In this document: piece after piece, positions 34,876 to 44,992 of the stretch
Position numbering within the stretch: position 1 is the stretch's first letter
Layout of the letters: every line of letters starts with the position of its first letter
Assembly: GCA_018399255.1 (NCBI GenBank)
Contig: JAGYPA010000002.1
Span: 1 to 64,000, forward strand
Source of the DNA: Spirochaetales bacterium
GTDB lineage: Bacteria; Spirochaetota; Spirochaetia; JABMQR01
Direction of reading: 5' to 3'
DNA length: 64,000 nucleotides
The notes under the pieces: generated by a model
What the model saw: the letters and a program-made list of their open reading frames with translations, nothing else
What the model was told of the DNA's origin: nothing
The model's database searches: none
Program-made: the position numbers and the translations under genes

Positions 34876-37596
34876 ATGGCTAAAAATATCATAATAAAGA
34901 AAATTTTCGGAACAAAGCAGGAAGCGGATCTGAAGAAACTTGTACCAGTTCTGCATGAGATTAATGCTAAGGAGAGCTGGGCGGCCGCCCTTCCTCCTGA
35001 GGATTTCCCCCGACAGACAATCCGCTTCAAGGAGCGTCTTTCCCAGGGAGAGCTGCTTGAAGATCTCTTACCTGAAGCTTTTGCTCTGGTCAGGGAAGCA
35101 GCCCGAAGGGTACTAGGCGAACGTCACTATGATGTCCAGCTTCTCGGTGCTATTGTACTTCATCAGGGAAAAATCATGGAAATGAAGACGGGAGAAGGGA
35201 AAACCCTCTCTTGTGTTCCGGCTGCTTATTTAAACGCTCTCACAGAAAAAGGTGTTCACATCGTTACGGTCAATGACTACCTGGCCGAACGTGATGCAGA
35301 CTGGATGCGCCCGGTATACAGGTATCTAGGAATGGAGGTCGGTACAATTCTTTCCTCAATGGAAAATGAAGAACGTCGGGCTGCCTATTCCCGGGATATT
35401 ACCTACGGGACAAATAATGAGTTTGGATTTGATTACCTCCGCGATAATATGAAACAGGATATCCGACAAAAAATTCAGCCTAAGCATTCTTACTCGATAA
35501 TTGATGAAATTGACTCGATTCTTATCGATGAGGCCCGAACTCCGCTGATTATTTCTGGTCAGGCTGAAGATGATACAAAAAAATTCTTTGATGTCAACCG
35601 TATTGTTGCCAGTTTGACTGAATGCAGCAAGGATCCGGAAACAAATGATTATCTTGAGGAGGCTGACGGTGATTATCAGCTTGATGAAAAAACGCGAAAG
35701 GTCACATTTTCCAACAGGGGGATGGACTCAATAGAGCGGCTGCTCAATTCGCACGGTATTATTAAAGGCTCAGTTTTCTCTGATGAAAATTTTGAATATA
35801 TTCATTATGCCACCCAGGCTGTTAAAGCCCTGAGATTATACCACAAGGATGTAGAATATGTAGTTGCAGACGGGCACGTCCAGATTGTCGATGAGTTTAC
35901 TGGAAGAATTCTCCATGGCAGACGATATTCCGACGGCCTCCACCAGGCAATCGAAGCAAAGGAAGGGATCAAGATAGCCCGACGAAATCGCACGCTGGCC
36001 ACTATCACTTTCCAGAATTTCTTCCGCATGTACGACAAAATATCCGGAATGACAGGAACCGCCGATACGGAAGCCTCAGAATTTTCAAAAATCTACAGTC
36101 TTGATGTAGTTGTCATACCCACTAACCGTCCGGTTATTCGTGATGACCAGCACGATCTGATCTATTTTAACGAAAAATTCAAGTATGAGGCAATCATCGA
36201 TGAAATTGACAGGGTGCACCAAAAGGGGCAGCCAATTCTCATCGGTACGGTCTCTATAGAATCTTCTGAACTGATTTCCAGACTTCTCACAAATCGCGGG
36301 CTCCGCCATGAAGTTCTCAATGCCAAAAACCACTCCCGAGAGGCTGCAATAATTGCTGAAGCTGGTTCAAAGGGCGCTATAACCATCGCAACGAATATGG
36401 CTGGACGCGGAACAGATATCAAACTTGGCGGTAATCCTGAATATCAGGCTCGCAAGCGGTGCGGTACCGAAGCCTCCCGGAAAGATTATGAGCAAGCCTA
36501 TGCCCTTGAGGTGATTAAGTGGAGAAAGGATTATCAGGAGGTAAAAGATCTCGGAGGGCTCTATATTCTTGGAACGGAAAGGCACGAATCCCGACGGATT
36601 GACAATCAGCTGCGCGGTCGTTCCGGGCGCCAGGGAGACCCCGGCTTTTCACGTTTTTACCTTTCCCTTGATGACAGCCTGATGCGCCTGTTCGCCAGGG
36701 ATAATCTGAAATCCATGCTCGGCAAGGTAATGGATACCGGCGAACCGATCTATCATTCCATGATTACCAAGGCCATTGAAAAAGCCCAGTCACGGGTAGA
36801 GGAGCGGAACTTCGACATACGAAAACATCTCCTTGATTATGATAATGTTCTCAACGAACAAAGAAATTTCATCTACAGCCAACGCGATGCAATCCTGGAA
36901 AACAATGACCTGATTCAGCGTATAATATCATCGGCTGCAGAAATGATAGATGATATTGTTGATGAATCAGCAGGATCGAAAACTCTTCAGGCCTCACAGG
37001 CTCAAATTGCTGCTGAAACCATTTTTGAGGCTTTTGGTCTCACCGTAGATGTTTCTGAATCGGACAATTCTGTCAGTGCAGAAAAACTTGCGAAGATTTT
37101 TTCCGATACGGTAACTTCCAACCTTGAAGAAAAAGCTGGAAAGGTTGGTCGTGATGTATTTAACGGTTTTCTGAGGTACCATTATCTTAAGCAAGTCGAT
37201 TCCCGCTGGCAGGATCACCTGGAAACGATGGAAGCCTTGCGTGAGGCCGTTTATCTGCGTTCCTATGCCCAGAAAAACCCGCTGCTGGAGTACAAACTGG
37301 AAGGTTTTGATATCTTTGACTCAATGCTGGGTGAAATCAAAAAAACAATGGCCAAGCTGGCGATACGGGTAGTTATCTCGGAGAAGCCGAAAGTTTCTGC
37401 AAGAAGAGCTCTGCCCACTAAAAATATTTCAGCACAGCATTCTGATATAGGCCTTTTCGGCAGCGGCGGCCCGAGAACCCAGGCTGCAGGGCAGCCCCCC
37501 TCCGGGCAAGTACGGAGAGTAACAGAAAAAGTAGGAAGAAATGATCCCTGTCCCTGCGGCAGCGGCAAAAAATACAAACACTGCTGCGGTTCATGA
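34876..37596 (+). CDS. secA: Protein translocase ATPase SecA
   Basis: The 906-residue protein is the SecA motor that drives preproteins through SecYEG. Walker A is MKTGEGKTL (about residue 100), the DEAD-like box is IDEIDSILIDEARTPL (about 209), and the second nucleotide domain has GRGTDIKLGGNPEY (about 511) and QLRGRSGRQGDPG (about 580). The preprotein cross-linking and helical scaffold domains follow. The C-terminus carries the zinc-binding CPCGSGKKYKHCC, which contacts SecB or lipids. Length is normal. AGAGGA precedes the ATG. It is convergent with the LysM/M23-like gene. Confidence 0.97.
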   Translation: MAKNIIIKKIFGTKQEADLKKLVPVLHEINAKESWAAALPPEDFPRQTIRFKERLSQGELLEDLLPEAFALVREAARRVLGERHYDVQLLGAIVLHQGKIMEMKTGEGKTLSCVPAAYLNALTEKGVHIVTVNDYLAERDADWMRPVYRYLGMEVGTILSSMENEERRAAYSRDITYGTNNEFGFDYLRDNMKQDIRQKIQPKHSYSIIDEIDSILIDEARTPLIISGQAEDDTKKFFDVNRIVASLTECSKDPETNDYLEEADGDYQLDEKTRKVTFSNRGMDSIERLLNSHGIIKGSVFSDENFEYIHYATQAVKALRLYHKDVEYVVADGHVQIVDEFTGRILHGRRYSDGLHQAIEAKEGIKIARRNRTLATITFQNFFRMYDKISGMTGTADTEASEFSKIYSLDVVVIPTNRPVIRDDQHDLIYFNEKFKYEAIIDEIDRVHQKGQPILIGTVSIESSELISRLLTNRGLRHEVLNAKNHSREAAIIAEAGSKGAITIATNMAGRGTDIKLGGNPEYQARKRCGTEASRKDYEQAYALEVIKWRKDYQEVKDLGGLYILGTERHESRRIDNQLRGRSGRQGDPGFSRFYLSLDDSLMRLFARDNLKSMLGKVMDTGEPIYHSMITKAIEKAQSRVEERNFDIRKHLLDYDNVLNEQRNFIYSQRDAILENNDLIQRIISSAAEMIDDIVDESAGSKTLQASQAQIAAETIFEAFGLTVDVSESDNSVSAEKLAKIFSDTVTSNLEEKAGKVGRDVFNGFLRYHYLKQVDSRWQDHLETMEALREAVYLRSYAQKNPLLEYKLEGFDIFDSMLGEIKKTMAKLAIRVVISEKPKVSARRALPTKNISAQHSDIGLFGSGGPRTQAAGQPPSGQVRRVTEKVGRNDPCPCGSGKKYKHCCGS

Positions 37597-37671
37597 TGAA
37601 ATCTCAGTGCGGACTACTATCTGGCTGTCAGCTAAGTATCCGGCTGCAGAGCCTCGGCTGTAAAGCCTGGT

Positions 37672-38943
37672 TTAAAAATACTGCTCAGGGTCAACAGGGA
37701 TTGAATCTTTGCGCAATTCAAAATAGAGCTGAGATTCGATAACGCTGCCTGTTCTGCCAATGGTGCCTATCGGGGCACCTTGCGGTATACGAGAGCCAGG
37801 AGTGATTCCCTCTGCAACAGCATCAAGGTGGGCATAAAGAGTCTGGTAGCCATTCTCATGTTCTATCAGTACATGTTTACCAGGACCGGTAGCCAGATTT
37901 GTTATTACTGTAGTTATAATGCCTTCCATCGCGGCCAGAACCGGTGTTCCGGTAGTGGCCAGGATGCTTATCCCCTTGGAAACAAAAAGCTCACCGGTAA
38001 TCAGATCTTCTCCCTCATCGCCGAAATGCACCTGAATCTGTCCTTCAGACGGTTTGATGAACAATGTCTTCATTACCATTCTGTAGGTTTCCTCACTGAT
38101 CAGCCGGCCGGGAACAAAAAGCTTATCGCCGGGTCTGATCAAATCGGAAGTGAGACCATTTACTTCAGCCAGAGGTATGTAGCCCATGCCAAAGGAATAA
38201 GCTATTAATGAAAGTGAGTCTCCTGATTTTACGGTATATATCAACCCGTCGCGATCCGGAATTTTGAGGGTCATGCCTGTGAAAATCTGGTTGACGTCAC
38301 GTATCTCATTCACGCTGATCAGCGTTCGTGGTTGAACCTCAAACCGGGATGCAATCTGATTCAGGGTATCACCCTGCTTAACGGTATAATCACGGTATAC
38401 TACAATATCCGAATCTGATTCTGCCGAATCCCTGTTCTCAGCGGCGATACTTGCTTCAGCAGACTCTTCAGAAACCTCAGGGCTTTCTGTTTCACCGTCA
38501 ACAGGAGCTGCTGCCGATTCAGCCGGAGATGTTTCTGCTGCTGCAGCCTCCCGCGCAGGTCTTTCAACGAAACCAGCCGCTGCTGTTTCAGAGGCGAGCG
38601 TCGCCGCCGCTTGCTGTTCTTCACTCAGAAGCCCTGCTATCACTGATTCAGCCTCAGCATCAAGCAGTATGTCAGTATCAGGCAGTATGGCTTCTTCAGG
38701 CAGCAGCCAGGCATCAAGTTTTTCTGAAGAAGATGATTCATTTTTTGAGGCAGCCGTCTGCGGAGATGCGCTTTTCTCAGGATTGGCCAAAAGAAAAACA
38801 ATTCCTGCAATAGATGCAGCAATAAAAAGAAATATGACAATTGAAACCAGGCGCTTCATGAAAATAAACTTTTTATCACTAAAGTCCTTTCCAAAGGCAC
38901 CGGGACTCATGTCATCATATGCATTTCGTTTATTTCCATCCAT
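37672..38943 (-). CDS. LysM and degenerate M23 (NlpD/EnvC-like) envelope protein
   Basis: The 423-residue protein has a cytoplasmic N-terminus, one membrane segment (about residues 31-51), a long Ala/Glu/Ser-rich linker (50-180), two LysM domains (DYTVKQGDTLNQIASRFEV and IYTVKSGDSLSLIAYSFGM) and a C-terminal M23 (LytM) domain. The zinc ligands are lost: the usual H-x-G-x-D becomes LFVSKGISI, and the final H-x-H becomes SQLYFEL. Only the YAHLD histidine remains. Catalysis is therefore unlikely, and it probably activates an amidase as NlpD/EnvC do. AAGGATC precedes the ATG. It is divergent from the septal transpeptidase gene. Confidence 0.85.
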   Translation of the reverse strand: MDGNKRNAYDDMSPGAFGKDFSDKKFIFMKRLVSIVIFLFIAASIAGIVFLLANPEKSASPQTAASKNESSSSEKLDAWLLPEEAILPDTDILLDAEAESVIAGLLSEEQQAAATLASETAAAGFVERPAREAAAAETSPAESAAAPVDGETESPEVSEESAEASIAAENRDSAESDSDIVVYRDYTVKQGDTLNQIASRFEVQPRTLISVNEIRDVNQIFTGMTLKIPDRDGLIYTVKSGDSLSLIAYSFGMGYIPLAEVNGLTSDLIRPGDKLFVPGRLISEETYRMVMKTLFIKPSEGQIQVHFGDEGEDLITGELFVSKGISILATTGTPVLAAMEGIITTVITNLATGPGKHVLIEHENGYQTLYAHLDAVAEGITPGSRIPQGAPIGTIGRTGSVIESQLYFELRKDSIPVDPEQYF

Positions 38944-39008
38944 GTAATAAGATCCTTGCCAGCTCGTTTCCGGCTGATTCAGAAAGAGCGCTTACCTCTG
39001 AATTACTA

Positions 39009-39040
39009 TCGACAATTGTTACGGTAAATACTAATATATT
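39009..39040 (+). promoter_or_regulatory. Putative promoter of a near-leaderless transpeptidase mRNA
   Basis: TCGACA (39009-39014), 17 nt, TAATAT (39032-39037), with an overlapping TATATT (39035-39040) that ends 6 nt before ATG 39047. No Shine-Dalgarno is present. Confidence 0.45.
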
Positions 39041-39046
39041 TTTTCT

Positions 39047-40759
39047 ATGGGTACCAGTGGGAAAAAACCGATTGTTCCATTATTCATTCTCCTGACCATG
39101 ATTCTTCTCCTGATACTTGTCTGGAGATTGGGACAGCTCACAATTTCCAGGGATATGAAGTCTTCACCATTAACTGGTTACACAGCCCCTCAAATAGCCT
39201 CCAGAGTGGAAAGAGGTACCATCTACGACAGAAACGGCACCATTCTAGCATTGGAGATACCTTACTATACCTGCGCAGTAATGCTCAAGTCGGTGGAATC
39301 GCTCGAAAAAACCGCGGAAAATCTTTCTCCAATCCTTTTTATGACAAAATCGGAAATCCTGCAGAAAATGGAAGGTAAAACGACTTACGCAATGATAAAA
39401 CAGCGTGTGAGCAGAGATGAGAGGGAATCACTTCAGGCAAAAATATCAGGAGGTCTGCTTCCGGGCGTTATTATTGAAAAACGCTATGGAAGATTCTACC
39501 CTCAGGAATATCATGCGTCACAGCTTATCGGGTTTACCGGTATTGACAATGTGGGGCTGGAAGGCCTGGAATACTACTTTAATGATATTCTCTCACCGCT
39601 TCCTCAGCCGAATGAAACGGTAACAACCGGTAACGATATCTATCTGACCATCGATATGCGCATCCAGTTCTTTACCGACCGCCAGGTTGAAAAGATTGCC
39701 GAGGAGCATGATCCTGATTCGATTTCCGCTCTGGTCATGAACTCCGACACCGGTGAAATACTCGCATGGACTTCCTACCCCTGGTACGACATCAACAGGT
39801 ATTCTTTGACGGCTCCAGAAGAACGCCTCAATCGCCCGGCTGTATCGATGTATGAACCCGGATCAGTTTTCAAAATTTATTCACTCGCTGCCATTCTCGA
39901 TCTGGAAGAAGCTCAGACTGATGAAAACTTTATCTGTGACGGCTCCTATACCTTTACCATGCCCAACGGAAAACAGTCCGTTATCAGCTGTGTTGCGGCG
40001 CATGGCGAAGTTGGGCCGCGAGAGATCCTTAAATACTCCTGCAATGGGGCCATTGCCCACTATGCCCTGCAGACAGATGCAGACAACTTTTACCGTAAAC
40101 TCCTGGATTTCGGCTTTTCAAGTTCTTTCAGCCTTCCTGTTCCGGGAGAGACCGCTGGATTTCTGGCAGCTCCGGAGAACTGGTCAGGAAGAACCCTGCC
40201 GACAATTGCTTTTGGTCAGGAAATAGGGGTTTCAGCCCTGCAGATGGCTGCAGCAGCAACACCATTTGACAATGGGGGAATGCTTCTTAAGCCTTCAGTA
40301 ATTTCTAGAATTGCAGCCCCCGATGGAAAAATACTGGAGTCGTTCAGGAGAAAAGAAATACGCCAAGTTATCAGTGCCGATACAGCAAAAGCTGTACTCG
40401 AGATGATGACAGCGGCGACAGAACAAGGAGGAACGGCCGTCCAGGCTCAAGCTGAAGATGTTGCTACTGCCGCTAAAACCGGTACAGCGCAGATACTGGA
40501 TCCGGGCACCCGTACCTATTCAGCCAATCATGTACTTGCCAGCTGCATTGCTCTGCTCCCCGCTGCAGACCCTGAATACATCATCTATATTGCCGTTGAT
40601 AATCCCAAATCAGGTCAATTATACGGAAGCACCGTTGCGGCTCCGGCAGTCGGTCAAATCGCTGAGGATCTTGTATCAGCAGGTCTGGCTGCCAGCAGCA
40701 GAACCAATTTTCTTGTCATTCCAGGCGAGCGGCTTAATGCAGAGATTGAGGTTCCTTAA
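39047..40759 (+). CDS. ftsI: Peptidoglycan D,D-transpeptidase (FtsI/PBP2-type class B PBP)
   Basis: The 570-residue protein has a short cytoplasmic tail, one membrane segment (about residues 8-28), the class B dimerisation domain (VERGTIYDRNGTILALE, about 54) and a transpeptidase domain. The active-site motifs are SVFK (about residue 272), SCN (about 329) and KTGTAQ (about 476). It cross-links septal or elongation peptidoglycan. Its location outside the ftsL-murF gap, where ftsI usually sits, and its divergence from the NlpD-like gene are notable. Elongation-type PBP2 is the alternative identity. The last 26 nt overlap the end of flhF on the other strand. Confidence 0.85.
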   Translation: MGTSGKKPIVPLFILLTMILLLILVWRLGQLTISRDMKSSPLTGYTAPQIASRVERGTIYDRNGTILALEIPYYTCAVMLKSVESLEKTAENLSPILFMTKSEILQKMEGKTTYAMIKQRVSRDERESLQAKISGGLLPGVIIEKRYGRFYPQEYHASQLIGFTGIDNVGLEGLEYYFNDILSPLPQPNETVTTGNDIYLTIDMRIQFFTDRQVEKIAEEHDPDSISALVMNSDTGEILAWTSYPWYDINRYSLTAPEERLNRPAVSMYEPGSVFKIYSLAAILDLEEAQTDENFICDGSYTFTMPNGKQSVISCVAAHGEVGPREILKYSCNGAIAHYALQTDADNFYRKLLDFGFSSSFSLPVPGETAGFLAAPENWSGRTLPTIAFGQEIGVSALQMAAAATPFDNGGMLLKPSVISRIAAPDGKILESFRRKEIRQVISADTAKAVLEMMTAATEQGGTAVQAQAEDVATAAKTGTAQILDPGTRTYSANHVLASCIALLPAADPEYIIYIAVDNPKSGQLYGSTVAAPAVGQIAEDLVSAGLAASSRTNFLVIPGERLNAEIEVP

Positions 40760-42056
40760 AGCCGCCGAAATTCAGATGTTCCAGATCTACAGTAAAACCT
40801 TTCAGCTTTCGCATAAAAAAACCAACAGAAGCAGACTCCATATCTTGCGGCACCTTTTGCCCGGTGGAAAGAAAGGCTATCGGAAGCCGGCTGTCCGAAG
40901 CCGCCGAAAGTATATTACCCATAAGTTCCGTCTCATCCAATTTGGTTACAATCAGCGATGATACTCTGAAAGGAATAAAACGGTCTACAGTTTTCAGCAT
41001 ATCGGCTGTTTTCATGGAAGCTGAAAGGGTCAGAAAAAAGCGGGGTTTAACCTTAGTACCGCTGCCTTTATAGCCCATCCTGCCGCCGCATACTGATAAA
41101 ATTCTCTGCATTTCATCAAAAATATCCTGATCCCGGGGACTTTTCCCGATAGTATCGATCAAGATAAGATCATCATGACTGTTATCCTGCAAATATCTGT
41201 CCAGCTCTAGCGGAGAATTGATTTGGGTTACTGGAACTGAAAGGATTTCACCAAATGTTTCAATTTGGTTAACAGCACCTATCCGGTAGTTATCAATTGA
41301 TACAATTGAGACGGAATTCTTTTCCCGACGGTTTCCTGCCTGTAATGGGGCAGTTTTTTTACCGGCAGGTTTATAGAGGTAATGAGCTGCAATTTTTGCT
41401 ATCGTGGTTGTCTTCCCTACTCCGGTCGGGCCCATGAGCACAACTATTCGGGGAAGCTCGTCCTGAGCATCCCTGTCTATCTGAAAGGATTCTGCAATAA
41501 AGCCGAGAGCACGGGATTCAAGCAGCAAACGATCACGAAGCTGGTCACTTGTCAGATCTTTGAAGACCGATGCTGTCAGGCGATCTATATAGCTTCGGGA
41601 GAAATCATTTTCAAGCAGTATATCCTTCAGGGCTGAAGCGGCATCCTCCTGCTGCTTGTTTATTTTCCGTTCTCGGGCTAGCTCCTTCCTGACCCTTTTC
41701 AGTTCCTCGAGGGCTTTTCGGGCTGCAGCATCCTGGACAGAGGAAAGTCCTGAAGAGGATTCTGTCGTCGGGGATGATACGGTTTCACCTGCCTCATCAC
41801 TGAAGTTTCGAGAATCTGCATCTTCTGCAGCTGCTTTAACTGCAGGGATTTTTCCTTCCGTTCGGGAGACTGGCGATGAGGGGGCAAAAAGATAGCCGGC
41901 TACTTCAACCAGATCCGGGGAAGCGCGCCTGAACAGTCCCTTACTCTTGCCTTTGACTGTTTTTCGACTATGAATACGTGCTTGTGAACCATAAAGCTCT
42001 CTGATTTTTTTTACGGCAGCTTCATAGCTTCCCGCTGTTACGGTAAAGTATTCCAT
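40734..42056 (-). CDS. flhF: Flagellar biosynthesis SRP-like GTPase FlhF
   Basis: The 440-residue protein is FlhF, the SRP-family GTPase that sets flagellar number and pole position. The N-terminal B domain begins MEYFTVTAGSYEAAVKKI and is followed by an acidic linker. The N-G GTPase domain has GPTGVGKTTTIAKI (about residue 207), SIDNYRIGA (about 249), LILIDTIGKSPRDQ (about 292) and IVTKLDET (about 366). It indicates a flagellated cell. It starts 11 nt after hslU on the same strand and is the last gene of the division/proteolysis block. No other flagellar gene is in the window. Its 3' end overlaps the transpeptidase gene. Confidence 0.93.
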   Translation of the reverse strand: MEYFTVTAGSYEAAVKKIRELYGSQARIHSRKTVKGKSKGLFRRASPDLVEVAGYLFAPSSPVSRTEGKIPAVKAAAEDADSRNFSDEAGETVSSPTTESSSGLSSVQDAAARKALEELKRVRKELARERKINKQQEDAASALKDILLENDFSRSYIDRLTASVFKDLTSDQLRDRLLLESRALGFIAESFQIDRDAQDELPRIVVLMGPTGVGKTTTIAKIAAHYLYKPAGKKTAPLQAGNRREKNSVSIVSIDNYRIGAVNQIETFGEILSVPVTQINSPLELDRYLQDNSHDDLILIDTIGKSPRDQDIFDEMQRILSVCGGRMGYKGSGTKVKPRFFLTLSASMKTADMLKTVDRFIPFRVSSLIVTKLDETELMGNILSAASDSRLPIAFLSTGQKVPQDMESASVGFFMRKLKGFTVDLEHLNFGGFKEPQSLH

Positions 42057-42067
42057 GGGTCTTCCTG

Positions 42068-43504
42068 TTAAAGAATGTACCGGCTCAAATCCTGATTCAT
42101 TACAATACCGGCTAGTCTCTCATCAACATATTCACTCGTTACAGTTACCGTCTGGCCTGATAAATCTGATGCTGTAAAGGATACTTCATCAAGCAGAAGT
42201 TCCATAATTGTCTGCAGTCTCCGGGCTCCTATATTTTCAGTCCGGGAATTCACCTCTGCAGCTATCGAACCCAGACGCTGAATTGCCCCTTCAGTAAAAA
42301 CCAGCTCAACATCCTCGGTTCTCAGCAGTTCAACATACTGCCGGGTGATGGCATTCTCAGGCTCAGTAAGGATCCGGCAGAAATCAGCACTGGTCAGGTC
42401 TTCAAGTTCAACTCTGATAGGAAATCTCCCTTGAAGTTCAGGAATCAGATCGGACGGCTTGCTTATATGGAATGCTCCTGCAGCAATGAATAATATATGT
42501 GATGTGTCAATTATACCATACTTAGTACTGACTTTCGATCCTTCCACAATCGGCAGGATATCACGCTGGACACCTTCACGGGATATATCGGGACCGCTTC
42601 CTCCTCCACGGCTGCCGGAAGTCACTTTGTCAATCTCATCAATAAAGATAATGCCCATCTGCTCGACCCGCTCCCGGGCTATGTCAGACGCGCTGTCAGT
42701 ATCAATCAGCTTTTCCATTTCCTCATCCAGAATGATCTGTCTGGCCTGTTTTACCGTAACATGCTTTTTCTTTTTTTTCGAGCCAAAGATGCTCCCCAGG
42801 CTGTTCAGCGCATTCTGCATATCTTCCATATTCCCGCCTGCAAAAAGCTCTATCCCCTTGGGGCCTCTTTGAGAAATACTTACATCAATCTCACGACTGT
42901 CAAGCTTGCCATCTCTAAGCATTTTGCGAAATTTATCCCGTGTCGTAGACTCTCCTCCCGAAGCAGCATCTCCAACTGCCGATTCTCTGGCTGCCTGTCC
43001 GCGGTCATCTACCACAATTACATTGCGGCTGCTCTCTTTGCCGGCTTGTTCAGTATTTTCCTGCTTCCCGACCCCAGGCAGCAGCAGGTCAAGAATATGT
43101 TCCTCAGTATTTCTCTCTGCTGCTTCACGGACATTTTCGGCCAACTCACTTTTTACCATCGAAACAGCTACACTCATAAGGTCACGTACCATAGATTCGA
43201 CATCGCGCCCGACATATCCTACTTCGGTAAATTTTGTCGCTTCCACTTTTATAAACGGAGCTCCGCTCAATTTCGAGAGTCTTCTGGCAATTTCAGTTTT
43301 ACCGACCCCGGTAGGCCCGATCATTATGATATTTTTCGGTGATACTTCGTCTCTGATATCGTCAGGAAGCTTTTTACGGCGAATCCGGCTTCTCAGTGCA
43401 ATGGCAACAGCCCGTTTTGCCTTATCCTGGCTGATGATATACTTGTCGAGTTCCTCAACTATTTCAGCCGGGGTCATGGTATCAAGATCTTTTCTGTTGG
43501 TCAT
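42068..43504 (-). CDS. hslU: ATP-dependent protease ATPase subunit HslU
   Basis: The 478-residue AAA+ unfoldase has TPAEIVEELDKYIISQDKAK at the N-terminus, Walker A GPTGVGKTEIARRL (about residue 63), the pore-loop GYVGRDV (about 94), an I-domain (about 110-260) and Walker B IIFIDEIDK (about 276). The conserved C-terminal tail (DLSRYIL) inserts into HslV. It feeds unfolded substrates to HslV. Its ATG overlaps the hslV stop (TGATG), so the subunits are coupled. Confidence 0.96.
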   Translation of the reverse strand: MTNRKDLDTMTPAEIVEELDKYIISQDKAKRAVAIALRSRIRRKKLPDDIRDEVSPKNIIMIGPTGVGKTEIARRLSKLSGAPFIKVEATKFTEVGYVGRDVESMVRDLMSVAVSMVKSELAENVREAAERNTEEHILDLLLPGVGKQENTEQAGKESSRNVIVVDDRGQAARESAVGDAASGGESTTRDKFRKMLRDGKLDSREIDVSISQRGPKGIELFAGGNMEDMQNALNSLGSIFGSKKKKKHVTVKQARQIILDEEMEKLIDTDSASDIARERVEQMGIIFIDEIDKVTSGSRGGGSGPDISREGVQRDILPIVEGSKVSTKYGIIDTSHILFIAAGAFHISKPSDLIPELQGRFPIRVELEDLTSADFCRILTEPENAITRQYVELLRTEDVELVFTEGAIQRLGSIAAEVNSRTENIGARRLQTIMELLLDEVSFTASDLSGQTVTVTSEYVDERLAGIVMNQDLSRYIL

Positions 43505-44034
43505 CAGACTTCCTCCACAATAATCTTATCATTGGTGTAAATACAAATTTCCGAGGCAATCTGCAATGACCGCTGTGCTATTTCACCTGCAGGAAGATCA
43601 GAACCGTCAAGAAATGCCCGAGCCGCCGCATAAGCGTAATTCCCCCCGGAGCCTATAGCAATTGCTCCGTATTCAGGCTCAATGACATCTCCAGTACCTG
43701 ATATCAGGTATATTTTTTCCAAATCGGCTACAAGCATCATAGCTTCCAACCGGCGCAATGTTCTATCTGTCCTCCACTCTTTCGCCATCTCCACTGCCGA
43801 CCGGGTCAGGTCGCCGTTAAACTGATTCAACTTCTTATCAAACAGATCAAACAAGGTAAAAGCATCAGCAGTAGCCCCGGCAAAACCGGTTATAATTCTG
43901 TCATGATACATCCGCCGCACTTTACGGGCATTGCCTTTCATAACAGCCTCACCGAGAGTAACCTGCCCATCGCCTGCTATTGCTGTTTTACCATCTCTTT
44001 TTACCGCGAGAATTGTAGTTCCCCTGAAACTCAT
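43504..44034 (-). CDS. hslV: ATP-dependent protease peptidase subunit HslV
   Basis: The 176-residue protein is the HslV threonine peptidase. ATG 44034 (SD AAGGAGC) gives [11 protein letters not shown], so a five-residue propeptide would be removed to expose the catalytic Thr; the conserved GDGQVTLG and [17 protein letters not shown] follow. A longer frame overlaps the xerC stop but encodes a non-family extension. It forms double hexamers with HslU to degrade regulators and misfolded proteins. It lies 56 nt after xerC. Confidence 0.95.
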   Translation of the reverse strand: MSFRGTTILAVKRDGKTAIAGDGQVTLGEAVMKGNARKVRRMYHDRIITGFAGATADAFTLFDLFDKKLNQFNGDLTRSAVEMAKEWRTDRTLRRLEAMMLVADLEKIYLISGTGDVIEPEYGAIAIGSGGNYAYAAARAFLDGSDLPAGEIAQRSLQIASEICIYTNDKIIVEEV

Positions 44035-44090
44035 ATATATTTGCTCCTTGTGTATTCGGGAGGCATCCCCTGTTGATGAACAATTGTTCA

Positions 44091-44984
44091 TCAACCATGC
44101 GGATGACTTTTCCGATAGACTTCCTTTAACCGTTTCGAACTGACATGGGAATAGATCTGTGTTGTTGATATATGCTCATGTCCTAACAGTTCCTGAACTA
44201 CCCTGATGCCGGCATCGTTTTCCATAATGTGGGTTGCAAAGGTATGTCTGAATGTATGCGGCGTAATATGCTTCGGTATTCCCAGCTCGGCTGTATATTT
44301 CTTGAAAATATAATGCACTCCCTGAGAAGTCATTCTCCGGCCCCGATTATTGATAAGGAGGGCCTGTCGGTCTTCCTGGCTGACTGGCCTTGTCTCCTGT
44401 CTTCTCCCCCGAAGCGGCAGATACACATCCAGTATTTCATGGGCTGAGGGGGTAATAAATACAAATCTGTCCTTCCCTCCCTTACCATGAACCAGAACCG
44501 CATTTTCAGACAAATTCAGCTCTTTCAGATTCATACCTGTTAATTCCGACAATCTGCAGCCGGTTGAATAGAGTATCTCGAAAATCAACCTGTCGCGTAT
44601 GCCGGAAAAATCATTACCTGCAGCATCAATCATGCGCTGAACTTCTTCCCGGGTCAGGACCGACGGCAGCCGTCGTCCCCCGCCTAAACTGTTTATCCTG
44701 GCAAAAGGATCAGCCGTGAAGTAGTCGAATTTTATGCAATACAAGAAAAAACCCTTAATTCCCGAAAGGATTCTATTGACACTGCTCGGTCGGTACCCCT
44801 CCTTTATCAGTTTTGCAATAAACCTGCGGGCCTGTTCATTTGACATCCGGGCAGCGTCAATCTCATTTTCAACACAAAATCGGGAGAGCTTACTCAAATC
44901 CTGAGCATATGCCGCCAGCGTTTTTTCAGAAACGCCCCTGATATCCTCGAGATAGTTGAGATAAAGCTTCATCATTTCATTCAT
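44091..44984 (-). CDS. xerC: Tyrosine recombinase XerC-like
   Basis: The 297-residue protein is a Xer-type tyrosine recombinase. The N-terminal core-binding SAM-like domain (1-90) is followed by the catalytic domain with Arg in [12 protein letters not shown] (about residue 145), [11 protein letters not shown] (about 237), [13 protein letters not shown] with the nucleophile Tyr (about 276). Position directly before hslVU matches codV/xerC in Bacillus (xerC-hslV-hslU order), supporting a chromosome-dimer-resolution role at dif with the second Xer protein at 46099-47022. It starts 8 nt after dprA. Confidence 0.9.
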   Translation of the reverse strand: MNEMMKLYLNYLEDIRGVSEKTLAAYAQDLSKLSRFCVENEIDAARMSNEQARRFIAKLIKEGYRPSSVNRILSGIKGFFLYCIKFDYFTADPFARINSLGGGRRLPSVLTREEVQRMIDAAGNDFSGIRDRLIFEILYSTGCRLSELTGMNLKELNLSENAVLVHGKGGKDRFVFITPSAHEILDVYLPLRGRRQETRPVSQEDRQALLINNRGRRMTSQGVHYIFKKYTAELGIPKHITPHTFRHTFATHIMENDAGIRVVQELLGHEHISTTQIYSHVSSKRLKEVYRKSHPHG

Positions 44985-44992
44985 TATTCAAT

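Noticed and set aside
37672-38943. Active M23 endopeptidase
   Set aside because: The zinc-binding His, Asp and final His-x-His are missing.
42761-43523. Two long plus-strand frames opposite hslU
   Set aside because: They mirror the hslU coding region and show no family motif.
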